From assembly GCA_019009955.1 (NCBI GenBank), contig CM032231.1, positions 91,781,001-91,845,000 of the forward strand: a DNA stretch of 64,000 nt, read 5' to 3'. Source of the stretch: Riptortus pedestris. Its lineage: Eukaryota > Arthropoda > Insecta > Hemiptera > Alydidae. Below are positions 22,378-33,101 of this stretch, one piece after another (position 1 is the stretch's first letter; each line of letters begins with the position of its first letter). The notes beneath the pieces were generated by a model. The model was not told the origin of the DNA. It saw nothing but the letters and a program-made list of their open reading frames with translations, and searched no databases. The position numbers were made by a program, and so were the translations under genes.

Positions 22378-22602
22378 AGGGGCTCAGGTTAGTCATCTGA
22401 GTTAAAGCGTAGGCTTTAATCTCACATGGTAAACCTAGAGTGGCGAGTTCGATTCCCACCTGGGTAAATAAGAATTTATTTAGTGACTCATTAAATTAAA
22501 TCCTTAGTCCCACCCTGGTTAGTGGGGTGGTAATCTCTCGATAACCCGTCCCAATTTGCCAAAGAAGCATTATGTGGACGTTAATCAATAATATTATTAT
22601 TA
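22378..22602 (+). mobile_element. tRNA-derived SINE, full length
   Basis: GGGGCTCAGGTTAGTCATC head, B box GAGTTCGATTCCCACC, and tail GTGGACGTTAATCAATAATA. Its tail meets the tail of the next SINE. Confidence 0.92.
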
Positions 22603-22755
22603 TTTATTAACGTCCACTTTTTGCAACTCAGGCTAGTCGGGACGGGTTATCTACAGGTTACCACCCTTTTCTAGCCAGGGTGGGATTTTAGGACGTTATT
22701 TAATGAATTTCGTCACTAAATAATTTCCTTTTCCCAGGCGAGAATCGAACTCAAT
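22603..22755 (-). mobile_element. tRNA-derived SINE, tail-to-tail with its neighbour
   Basis: Minus-strand copy: TTATTAACGTCCACTTTTTG, then TTATCTACAGGTTACCACCC, reaching GGCGAGAATCGAACTC (B-box complement). With the previous SINE it forms a large inverted repeat. Confidence 0.92.
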
Positions 22756-23638
22756 AATAATAATAAAAAAATTAAAAAAGAAATTGTGCAATCGCGTCAA
22801 AGTTGGTTAAAAATGTAAAACCATATTCAAGTATTTCACTAGGTAACTCATTATCAGTTAAAAAGAAATATGTATTTATCAACATCTACTTTGTGCTGCT
22901 AAGGCTAATTGGGTTAAAAGAAATAGACTTGATTCTAGTCAATACCAGAAATATCACATCTGGTGTGTTAATTCATAATAAAGGAAAATTGCCGAATATA
23001 TGTTTTAATTGAATGAATATATCACTAATCTTGCGAACGCGTTGCGTAGTTTGAAACTATTCCATTTGATCGAATTGACGTCAGCAATGACAATTCACCT
23101 TTACACGAACAGATTACACCAATGTTAAATATGTTAACATTGGAAGACCCGAGCAGTTTTTGCATTGTAAAGATGTAGGCTAGTCAGGGTCAAAACATGA
23201 TTAGTATCCCATTGGTAAGAGGCAAAAACGTTCGCCCCAGTTTGGTGTGTGGTGTAGCTGGCTCTATAATTCAAAAGTGACCCGTTTGTTTGCCTTTCTT
23301 GCGGCTTCGTCGTTTCTATGGTCTTTATTATCACGAAGTTTGTTTTGTACCAAGTTTACAGTTTTCGCATTAATAATCTCTAATTCTCGCTCTCATGTTT
23401 TAACCTTATAGGAGTTTCGTTTATTGGCCAATGAGACATTTGGTATGGTTATAACTTAACAAATATTCATAATTCAGTTTATGGAACTAATTAAAAAAAT
23501 AAAATTAAGTAACAAATGTACACAGAGATCATGAGATCTGAACGAACTGTGGGTTGTGATCATGTTTATTTACTCAATCACAACAAATAATTGGCCAACT
23601 AATATATAGAAACTAGTATGGTCAGTTGAGATAACTAG
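22756..23638. other. AT-rich DNA, no gene supported
   Basis: A 69-codon open stretch at 22803-23012 contains a partial SINE-like phrase (TGCTGCTAAGGCTAATTGGG) and is rejected as a gene. Confidence 0.5.
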
Positions 23639-23646
23639 TATGGTGG

Positions 23647-23704
<58 letters not shown>

Positions 23705-23711
23705 CCACCAT
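23639..23711. repeat. Palindrome around a long (TA)n
   Basis: TATGGTGGTAATATA and its reverse complement flank a TA tract of about 50 bp. Confidence 0.9.
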
Positions 23712-24740
23712 AGCGAAGAATAAACCATTATGGTAGTGGATGGTTCCTCAAGTTATTCTTATGATTTTATTTTTTGTATGTTTTCGTATAGGCCACATGT
23801 GTTCCTCCAAATATAAAAAAAAAAAAATTCAAGACAGGGGATTTTGAACTATTTTTATTTCATATTTTTCCTCCATATAACATAATATTTCAGTATGACT
23901 TGAAATAAATTTGGAATTGCTGGTAGCAATTGAAAGAAAATAATACTGATTACCAAGAAAACAAAATTTAAACAAGAAAGATTAAAAAAAAATAATTAGG
24001 AATAAAAAAATATATAGTGCCTCACTTCATTAGAATCATAATAAACTGTACATAAATTACTCTTTGGTTCATCCGAACGGGATGGAGATTTACATTTTGC
24101 TAGGAAAACATAATTCTATTAGGAATGCAAAGCAGGAGAACAAATTAAATCAGGGATGTATGCTTTCTGTTGAGAGAGTTGGTTTTGGGGACACGCTTGC
24201 TTTACATCCTCTATTGGGAAGGAGGAAGTGGAATGTGGAATTGTATTTCCGGAAAAACGGAATGGCTTATAAAGCTGGAAACACACTCAGCCATATTTCC
24301 GCGTCAGAGAGTTTCCAATAAAGCCTCGGTGTGCCCCGCTTATGCATTTTACGAGCAGAATGGTGATTCTTTTCGAAATGTACCTCGCCAATGTATGGCA
24401 TAGGTGCTTTCATAAAAAAATACTTACAACTGACCATAAAATGGGGGTAACAAGTTCCTGCGAAATGAAAAGGCACTTTGTGAGAGACACATTTTCTGGA
24501 GTCATAAATATTTCGGTGACATTCATTATGCATTTGGATTTATGGAATGCCTTTCATATAATGAAGTGTACTAACGCATTATCTCACATAACTAAAATGA
24601 ACAGTTATCTCATGTGTTTCAGTTATATGCAAGATTCTATGTTTTAAAGGATTCCATATCCCTAGTACAATATCACGTCTTAAAACTCGTTTGTTCTAAA
24701 TTATCGTATTATACAAACTGTCTTGATGATGAAGATGATT
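23712..24740. other. DNA with overlapping open frames on both strands, unidentified
   Basis: Between 24064 and 24650 several overlapping frames of 77-101 codons lie on both strands. None shows a recognisable domain. Openness on both strands reflects fewer stop codons in a less AT-rich patch and is not by itself evidence of a gene. Confidence 0.4.
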
Positions 24741-24779
24741 TTTGATTATCTTTATATATATAATATAAAGATAATCAAA
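24741..24779. repeat. Perfect 17-bp stem hairpin
   Basis: TTTGATTATCTTTATAT (24741-24757), a 5-base loop, then ATATAAAGATAATCAAA (24763-24779). It lies just before the start of a Helitron. Confidence 0.95.
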
Positions 24780-25418
24780 TAATTCTACTATACTTGTGTA
24801 TGTAACTGAACTCCTCCTAAGCGGCTGAACCAATATGAATGAATTTTGTTGTACGCGTTTGGGTGACGCCCTGGATGGTTTAGATTCACAAATCAGCCCG
24901 GCAGATGGAGCAGGATTAGGGGTCGTAAGGGAGGCCTAAAATTAAAAATAGCGATATTTAGTTTCCTATTGGTTTTTCGGCAAATATGCTCAGGTTAAAA
25001 GTTGTTTATGTTGTTATTTAGAGTAACTTTTGTTATATTCATCTTTGTAATATAACAAAGTATAAACGAGATTTACACTAAAAAATTAAAGTGGGAGCCA
25101 ACAATTTTATTGGGCACCAACGATTGAACCGAACTTAACAAAACTCGGTATGTGAATTAGAATTAATTTCTTCCATGATTATAAGCTATATTACATTTTT
25201 TAGTTTCAAACGGGAGTGGGAGGGGGGGGTTATAAGGGAGGCCTGAATAAAAGATTCACGATATTTCATTTTCTATTTGTTTTTATGCAAACGTGCACAT
25301 AACAAAAGTTGTTTTTTGTGTTATTAAAAGTAGATTTTGTTCTAAAAATAATATTATTAAATTTAATATCCTAATCGCTTGATATATCATGCAGGACAAC
25401 GTCTGTTGGGTCCGCTAG
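24780..25418 (+). mobile_element. Non-autonomous Helitron, near complete
   Basis: Starts near TCTACTATACTTGTGTATG with AACTGAACTCCTCCTAAGC close to the 5' end, and ends with a GGAC...GTCC hairpin (GGACAACGTCTGTTGGGTCC) and CTAG at 25415-25418. The interior contains one copy of the same approximately 297-bp unit found at 13.9-14.4 kb plus a partial second. No coding sequence. Confidence 0.85.
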
Positions 25419-26304
25419 TGTATTTATATATATTAGGGTTTATAGAACGTAAAAATGTAGGCATTCGTGTATATTGAAATCTCGTGGGAACAAAAATAGA
25501 AGGAGGTTTCCTAAGACAGTTGTTCTGATGATTAATGAAAATAATAAAAACTGAAGCTGATTTCATATTCCAACCAGTTCGGTGTCTAAGAAGGCTACTA
25601 CATAATATTGGTCCTTTCCCCCTTTTGACTTGACAATAGATTTTAGGGCATTTTCCTCACAATAATAACACTCATTTCAATGTCTTTTCTTGAAGATATT
25701 TTAATTACCAAGGCACAATTATGCCCCTACGTCTAATGGGGACGGACAAAACAGAAAGTTGCCACCCTTTTCTAGCCAAGGAGAGAATTAGGGTTATAAT
25801 AATTAAATTATTTTTTATTTCAAAGAAGTTTTTTCTTATGTAGGATTTTATTCTTATGCCTGTCACGAAGACTTTTGTATTGCCCACTCAGCATTGTCCA
25901 TGTGTATTAATGACCAACGTCTTTTAACTCACACGGTCTTTAGATCACATGTGTTTTATTTTAAACTTTAAAACAAAGTAAAAGTACCTTACTTTCATAT
26001 TTGTTTTCCTATCCACGGTTTGTATGGAACTTTCATGGAAGTAAATAGCTTACGTGTTCTGTTTTGATAATTTATTGAAGGTATCTATGATTTTGAAATA
26101 AGTTATATGATTTCATTTACGTTATGTACAAATAAAAAGTTATGGAGATAGACTAAATATTCTCTTGTTGATGCGATAAATTACGTCTCATTAGAATCGT
26201 CATTGCTTTATTATTAAAGTACTGCAATAATTCATATTTTTAATTTGTTATGAAATAAAGTAACATATAAAACTTTAGTATGATTATTTGCTTGCAGATG
26301 ATGG
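25419..26304. other. AT-rich DNA with a SINE scrap
   Basis: At about 25706-25800 a very diverged minus-strand SINE piece is visible (CACCCTTTTCTAGCCAAGG). Nothing else is recognised. Confidence 0.5.
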
Positions 26305-26544
26305 AAATGAAATTAGCCATGCGAGTTAAAGCGTTGACCTTTATCTCATATGGTAAACCTAGAGTGGCGAGTTCGATTCTTGCCTGGGCAAAGGAAATTA
26401 TTTAGTGACGAAATTCATTAAATAACGTCCTAAAATCCCACCCTGGCTAGAAAAGGGTGGTAACCTGTAGATAACCCGTCCCAATTAGCCTAAGTTGCAA
26501 AAAGTGGACGTTAATAAATAATAATAATAATAATAAATGAAATT
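26305..26544 (+). mobile_element. tRNA-derived SINE with 10-bp duplication
   Basis: AAATGAAATT is repeated at 26305-26314 and 26535-26544. The SINE between starts AGCCATGCGAGTTAAAGCG (5' end lacking about ten bases), has B box GAGTTCGATTCTTGCC and an (ATA)n tail. Confidence 0.95.
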
Positions 26545-26931
26545 TGTATGAGGCATTTCGAATCACATGGATATATAATTATTTATGATTGGAGTGTATG
26601 AGGTATATGAACTTATGGAGTATGTTAGAGCTATTATTAGTAAAAACTGACCTGATTTATTCAGGGCATCAGGGGTCAATAAGATCAATCCACGGTGACC
26701 TGGGTCCACCTTTTAACCTAGAATTTTGCAATTTTGAAACATTCATTTAAAAGCAAGTATACGTACACACGAGGAATATATAGAAGCCAATATTAATCTG
26801 TATTGTGTAACACGTAGTTACGCCGTCATCCATAAAAGTAGAATACTTTCCTTGGACTGATTCCACAGATTGGTCTGCTAAAATTCACCAATAAAAGGCC
26901 ATGTACCTCGGAAAACAATAATACTTATACA

Positions 26932-27184
26932 TAATTAATCATTCGGGGCTCAGGCTAGTCATGCGAGTTAAAGCGTTGCCTTTAATCTCACATGGTAATC
27001 CTCGAGTGGCGAGTTCGATTCCCCCCTGGGCAAGGGAATTTACTTAGTGACGAAATTCATTAAATAAAATCCTTAGTCCCACCCTGGCTAGAAATGGGTG
27101 GTAACCTGTAGATAACCCGTCCCAGTTAGCCTTAGTTGTAAAAAGTGGACGTTAATAAATACTAATAATACTAATTAATCATTC
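26932..27184 (+). mobile_element. tRNA-derived SINE, full length, 13-bp duplication
   Basis: TAATTAATCATTC stands at 26932-26944 and 27172-27184. The SINE runs from GGGGCTCAGGCTAGTCATG, A-box region GTCATGCGAGTT, B box GAGTTCGATTCCCCCC, to TAAAAAGTGGACGTTAATAA. It is a good reference copy for the family. Confidence 0.97.
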
Positions 27185-29190
27185 TCTTTTATTTTAGTAA
27201 AACCTTAACCACGATTGGTCATTCATTTGTCCTAAATCAATTCTCAATTCTTGAAATATTAATATGGCTGCAATATTCTATCTAATAGCGCATTAATGTC
27301 ACTATAATCTTGGATCTAGTATGAAATGTGTGAAAATAGTACTATTGGTTGATTGATTTTTTACAATCGTGAATATAGTCCTTCATTTAGCAATAAATTT
27401 ATTAGTTCTTACCATTCATTCAATGTCGAATGAACAACCCTCCAGATTTTTTATCTATGAGCTTTCAATGGACGGGTTTTTATAATGTAAAATAATAAAT
27501 CTTGAAAATAAATAGTCCACTATAAATTATAAAAAACAATTATTCACAATATTCAAAAATAAAAAAAGAACACAAAATAATGTCTTTAAATAACAAAAAT
27601 AACAAAGCACAGCTCACAAAAAACTACAGTGCAATAGTAAACACAGCCCGAGATAACGCTATTAGTTTTTACACTTAACTAAAAGGTAATTGTGAGGTTG
27701 CTCGCAGTGCAACCACTTTACAATTAGAGCAATTATTTTCATTTAAATAGTTCATGGCAACACTGTCACTGAGACCTGGTGTCAGCTCGTAACAAGCTCA
27801 CTCGTACTCTTATTTCATCTCACAGCGTATTAAAATGCCACCTATCTTTCGTGATCTTTAGGACAGTCGGACATCGGCTACAAAAATTTGAGTATATGCT
27901 TACAAAATATAAGAATAATCTTTTTCTTTCATAGAAAACAACGAATGGATACTTCGTGAAACAGAGAACTGACTATCCTGAACATCATATAATAACCAGC
28001 GACTATGAGCTCCTGTGAATAATGAGCCTCTTATCTTTCAAACGACATACGAGTTTTCCTTATTGTCTTGGATCGATTTAATAATGTACGTCTTGTCTTC
28101 CAAATGACAGCACATGAATGAATCTCCTTTCTTCATTTAATATTATTTAGTTCGAGTTATCTTTTCATACCAATAGTCTAGTGTCGTTCATGTAAAGTCA
28201 CAATAACTCCTTTCTTTTAATACAGAGGTTACATAATTTAATACAAAAAAAATAGTTCGCTATCTTTTAAATTACAGTATATACGTGAGCCTACTGGCTT
28301 TCATGTATCATTACAATATCTCTTTTCTTTTAGTTGAGCCTACTTCCTTCATTTTATAGCACATGGTTTGATGTATTGTTCATTATTACTACAATAATTC
28401 AAATATTTCAATTTAACATATGTTGTATAACCTATCCTTAATCAGTGTTAAATGTGATTCTATAATGTAAACTTGTGATGTATTTTTGTCTAATAAAACC
28501 TAGTTCACAGGTTTCCTATAGTTCAATAATTTCATGGTTGCAGTTTTTATACAATTGCATATACAGGGGCCTAGAGTCTTTCATGTAAAATTACAAATAT
28601 TCTTCTCTTTCAGTAAAGGTCTTCTTCTGTAGGACATTTTTTTTTGTTTTCTGTACTGCAGAACCCCTGCACTTAAGGACTTCATTTCCCATGCTTCACC
28701 ATTAATGATAATACATGGTATATAACTATCTTATTTCATCTTTTTTTATAAAGCATCAAATCAAGTTACAATTTCATATTTAAAAAATAAATAAATAAAA
28801 TAAAAGTACTATAAGTGAATGAAATTAAGAATTATGTTATTATAAATAATATAATAAAATATGGAAATAATAATCTGTGGGATATGAAATGCCCTCTTGT
28901 CAATCGCACTCAGCATACTGTCTTTCATCTAATGATATATGGACGCTTCCCTTCTTCCATTTTCTTTTAAATGACAATCACCATTTTTGAGAAATATTTC
29001 AGCTAACATGATCGAGAAATGAATAAAAAAAAAGTGTAACAAATACACCTTTGACAGCAATTGTGAAATGCTCAAAGGTCTTTAGTATTACTTGTTTATT
29101 ATTTTAATTTATCTCACTTTCTGGCTTGAAGCCTAAAAATTCCAACTAAATTTCACCGTAATAGATTCTGGATATAGACTCTTTTTTCCT
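27185..29190. other. AT-rich DNA with degenerate recurring motif
   Basis: Mostly unique. A phrase of the form CTTTCATGTA..ATTACAA, followed by CTTTTCTTTTAG-like pyrimidines, recurs at about 28185, 28299 and 28579, and more weakly near 28910. This looks like an old irregular tandem duplication. No gene is called. Confidence 0.4.
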
Positions 29191-29204
29191 GATCCCCTTA
29201 AGCC

Positions 29205-29340
29205 TAGCTGCTAAATTGATAAGGCGTTGGAAGGGATGGAATGATAAGATCTGTCTCCTGTCATGGATATAGTCGAATAAACAGACTACCTACTCATGGG
29301 GAACTCACGGTTCGATTCACCTCTCGCTCCAGAGACTCTT
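29205..29340 (+). repeat. tRNA-like sequence, possible second SINE family
   Basis: TTGATAAGGCGTTGGAAGG resembles the A-box region of a tRNA and GGTTCGATTCACCTC is a good B box. The two are about 80 bp apart, wider than in a functional tRNA, and no tRNA cloverleaf could be seen. It differs from the main SINE. Confidence 0.35.
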
Positions 29341-29740
29341 CATTGGATTATCTCAGAAAAAAATGTCATCGATAGTTCCTCAGTGTGTAGAACAATAGCT
29401 TTTTAGGATTTCTGGTATAATACTATTTTTCTTATAGTAATCTTATGATATGGCCTCTAATAATACGTTATAATATTATGTTATTAATGATAAATAAACC
29501 TGAGGCTGCCGGGGAATATAAAATGTTGACAACAAACTCAGTAAAATTAATGAACTGCTGGTTCATGAAACCAAAGAAAATTAGTACTTTGTAAACAAGT
29601 TGTGCTCACTTCGGTTCATTTGATTCAGAGGTCAACCAATATCAACCAAAATTAGACTTGTATAACTGTTTGTTAATTAAATTGTGGAATTAAAATATAT
29701 TCTGTTCTCTTCATTCTTCAATTCATTTTATTGCCAAAAA

Positions 29741-29887
29741 CTGAGGCTCTGGTTAGCCTTGTGTGTTAAGTCGTCATTACAGCTTTTGGTAAACCTAGAA
29801 CATGGTTATGATTCCTGTGAGGCCAACCTCACGGACCCGTTCCAATTAGATTTAGTTGGAAAAAAAAAATGGGCGTGAATAAATAAT
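29741..29887 (+). mobile_element. tRNA-derived SINE, old and shortened
   Basis: GAGGCTCTGGTTAGCCTTG, TTTTGGTAAACCTAGAAC, ACCCGTTCCAATTAGATTTAG and a GGCGTGAATAAATAAT tail show the SINE with its middle deleted. It covers most of an apparent 64-codon frame. Confidence 0.7.
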
Positions 29888-30292
29888 ATAACATCCCATC
29901 ATTTTAGCATTTACAAATTGAGTACTAAGGTTATAAGAACGCGATTTTTAACATAGAGCATCCTTCATATGTCCACCGATACTTGTGTGTGGATGAAATC
30001 GAAACAGGTAGAGGGAGGGGGTAAGCAGTGGAATATATCTTTATTATTTGCCATAATCCAACATGTCATGATATTTTTTTTATTTTATTTATTGCTTACA
30101 AGGATTTTCCTTATAGCGAGGAGTTGGCCTTATATAATGAGGTTACTTTTTTTAAGTTAGTAGCTTAAATATAAACATATTTTTACAAACTAGAATTGAT
30201 TATAACTGTCAAGAATTTACTAATAAATAGGCATAACAGTACTAAATAAACAAAAAAAAATCAATTAAGAGAACAAGAGGAATTTAATAATG

Positions 30293-30843
30293 TTAACTCA
30301 TATAAGATTCACGAAGTTTGAAACTATTTCTTAAATATTTAAAAATGTTAATATATACTTCTCTAGTTGCACTATTTAGAATATTATGAAGTTGTGAATT
30401 ATCTGCTGGTTGTTTGATGGATGGTAAATACTGTTCTCTGAAAGGGGGTAAGCAGTGGTTTATAGGGTAATGAAGCATTATATGATAACTGTCCTCATTC
30501 ATATTTAAATTACACAATGTGCAAATTTCTTTTGGATTAATATTATAGAATACACTTTTCATTGGAAACTTTATACAATAGTTGCTGGACGTGTTAGCTG
30601 TGCAATGGTTTTTACAATTTGGAATGGCAAACCTATAGTTAGAAATTCCTGATGTGAACCGGTAGTTGTAAAAATTGCCTTTTGTAACGGAATATAATTT
30701 GAAATTTGGAGTTTTTCAAGGTCTATAGAAAGTAATTTACATTGGTATGTTTCTAATATTGAGCTAATGTGTAATTTAATTAAGTTTTTGTCTCGAGTAT
30801 GCCATATGTCAATGGAATTTAAAGAGTTTAGCAGGTATTTGAT
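30293..30843 (-). pseudogene. LINE ORF2 C-terminal fragment
   Basis: The minus strand reads KYLLNSLNSIDIWHTRDKN near 30840, then (after a frameshift near 30650) SNYRFAIPNCKNHC, then PKEICTLCNLNMNEDSYHIM and a C-terminal tail ending RNSFKLRESYMS. The CTLC...ED.YHIML order is the usual zinc-knuckle-like end of non-LTR retrotransposon ORF2, though the last cysteine of the motif is replaced by tyrosine (LHYP). The upstream reverse transcriptase is absent. It differs from the LINE at 17.5 kb and is older: no duplication was found and it needs a frameshift. The 3' UTR lies to the left in AT-rich sequence. Confidence 0.75.
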
Positions 30844-30849
30844 ATTATC

Positions 30850-31925
30850 TCCTATAATTGTTGTCCGTACAGTTCATTAAAATGTATTATTATATATAAA
30901 ATAATATTAACAAGCCATCGTTTCGTCCGTTGGAAATTTGTCTCCCTACCACAATTAGTATCTCCCATCGATCCACCCTTTCACCTATCACTACGAACGC
31001 TTACAATTGGGAAATTCATAATGAGGAAGTTATTGTTTTCTTTGTTATGCAGACATTTACCATCGGAGACTAACTGGGAACAAACTACTAATGAGGTTTT
31101 AAAAATTATTAAACTACCTAATTGGTAGTGCCTGGTCGTCCATTTTCCCGGGTTTTCTAGGCTTCAGTGGTACCTTATTTTTTTATTTATTTCCGGATCA
31201 TTGGAGTTTTGATCGTTTGGTTTACTTTGACGTATTTAATGAGAGGTTGAAGTGCCCCTGACGTCGAAGGAAGATGGCGTCCAACTTGAACATATGTGAT
31301 ATTCTTGGGATTTCCGTCGTTCTGAAAGTTTGTTACTCAACCAGGGATTTGTGACCGGGGCCCGAACGCCAGGAGTAGCTTCGGCTTCATCAATTCTAAC
31401 AGTACACTAAATGGGACTAAAAAAGTACAAGTCAAGCTGGAATATTTTGTAGGTATGAGTGCCTCAACGAATGTTGCGAAAAACTACAGAAATACAAGAC
31501 CCGATGTTTGTTCTGAACATCAAAGTTAGTACAAATAAGAGTACAACTTTGGCAAGTAATAAGCGTATATATAGAGCTCGAAGGACCAAATAAGTGGTAT
31601 TAATTCGGGAAACTAGGCAATGTTTGACAGTATTGGGATATTTCCCCAGGGGATGATGGAGTTGCTCGAGGGTGGAGTTTATACATGCCCCGCTGCTGCG
31701 AGTCTAAGCCTCTGAATATATTAACTCAGGTCAGCAGTCAGAACCTTCCTGCTACTATTCATGTTTTATTACCTTCTTCACAACTCCCACGAATGAAACG
31801 ACACTCAGAAAGAATTCAATTTGTCATTAAACCCTTCAACAACAAACAATTTAATTCTTGCTATAAAAATCTGGAAACTTAGTATTATGGAAGACTAATA
31901 AACTAACAAGATAAATTAGAGCCAA
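30850..31925. other. Unique DNA with a GC-richer island
   Basis: About 31120-31400 is clearly richer in GC and contains two TGACGT sites (31228 and 31259) and AAGATGGCG at 31272-31280. A 65-codon open stretch at 31685-31882 is unidentified. See the findings. Confidence 0.4.
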
Positions 31926-31929
31926 AAAG

Positions 31930-31930
<1 letters not shown>

Positions 31931-32003
<73 letters not shown>
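31931..32003. repeat. (TA)n(GA)n microsatellite
   Basis: About 43 bp of TA followed by about 30 bp of GA. Confidence 0.95.
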
Positions 32004-32007
<4 letters not shown>

Positions 32008-32198
32008 TTTTTTGACCAATGGTCTTCTCTTACAGACAATAGTCATGTATGTTTACTATTTATAAATCAAACTAAACTACTTATAAATTAAATTAAAACA
32101 TATACAACAAACATAAAGATACTATATATATATATAAACTAATATAAATAAAATTAATATACTAACAAAAAACTAAAAAATATAAATAAAACTAATAT

Positions 32199-32442
32199 AA
32201 AAAGTCCGTCACGCAGGGGCTGCGTAAACTAAGCAGACTTCCCACGTGAAGTTATACAATAGAGAAATCTCCATAAGAGTGCCGAACAGTTACGGCAAAG
32301 GGCCGAACTTGCTTATAATTTTGAACGGACCATCATCATCATCTCCTGGGTAGGATCGATGGACATTTGAAGAAAATTCTCGAAAATCGCGTCATGAGTA
32401 CGACCTCAATAGCTGATTTCCCTTAAGGGAAATCTGCTAAAA
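32199..32442 (-). mobile_element. HINE-like element, internally deleted
   Basis: Both ends are perfect: AAAGTCCGTCACGCAGGGG hairpin on the left and CCCTTAAGGGAAATCTGC on the right. GGGCCGAACTTGC jumps directly to TATAATTTTGAACGGACC, so about 400 bp including the TA tract are missing. Confidence 0.92.
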
Positions 32443-32461
32443 TGTCATTATGATGAACTAT

Positions 32462-32691
32462 GGTACATGTCATATCCCCATCTCGGTCGTTAGAAAATGA
32501 TTAATGCAGACCCTTCGGAATGATGATGATGCTTTTATTTCTTCCGGTAAAGCATTCAGGTCTCTTGCCACAACAGCAGAGAAGGATTGGCGAAATATGT
32601 TGGCTCTGCAGGCAGAGAGAGAGAATGGAAGATACTTTCCAACATTAAATTTATGACTGTTAAGAATAACGTCACGTCCTAAACCAGCCAT
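32462..32691 (-). pseudogene. LINE ORF2 extreme C-terminus
   Basis: The minus strand reads LSACRANIFRQSFSAVVARD, then LNALPEEIKASSSFRRVC, ending HFLTTEMGI. The order A-x2-N-x-F-R-Q-S-F ... R-x-L-N-x-L-P-x-x-I ... S-S-x-F-R is typical of the last residues of CR1/Jockey-type ORF2 (usually RT..FR.SF...R.WN.LP..I...S...FK). No stop interrupts this part. The segment continuing on its 5' side (32700-32830) is not clearly in frame. It directly abuts the HINE 5' end at 32442. Confidence 0.7.
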
Positions 32692-32882
32692 TATTATTGA
32701 ACATGGTCAATGAGTGACTAGGTTCTGGAAGAATTCTGTTTGGCGAATGCAACAAGTCACTTCACAAATTTGCTGAAGACCTGTCTGCCATTGTGGGAAC
32801 CTGCAACTCTTATATTGACTAAAATAGTGCGTGAAAAATGGAACAATTTCACCTTTAGGATCTATTGATTTATTTTAACTTG

Positions 32883-33101
32883 AGAGGCTCAGGTTAGCCA
32901 TGTAAGTTAAAACGTTAACCACGCATAGCAAACCTTGAGTAGAGAGCTCTTTTTCTCGCCTGTGCACTAGGAATTTATTTAGTGACAAACTCATTTCATA
33001 AAATTGTTAGCCCCACCCTGGATAGAATTAGGTGGTAATCTGTAGTCAACCAAACCGAATTAGCCATAGTAGCAAAAAGTGGACCTTAATAAAGAATAAT
33101 T
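32883..33101 (+). mobile_element. tRNA-derived SINE, diverged full length
   Basis: GAGGCTCAGGTTAGCCATG head, CCCACCCTGGATAGAATTAGG body, and AGCAAAAAGTGGACCTTAAT tail. The B box is degenerate. Confidence 0.88.

Noticed and set aside
24064..24647. Four overlapping ORFs on both strands
   Set aside because: Openness in several frames of a less AT-rich patch; no domain, splice site or codon signal favours any of them.
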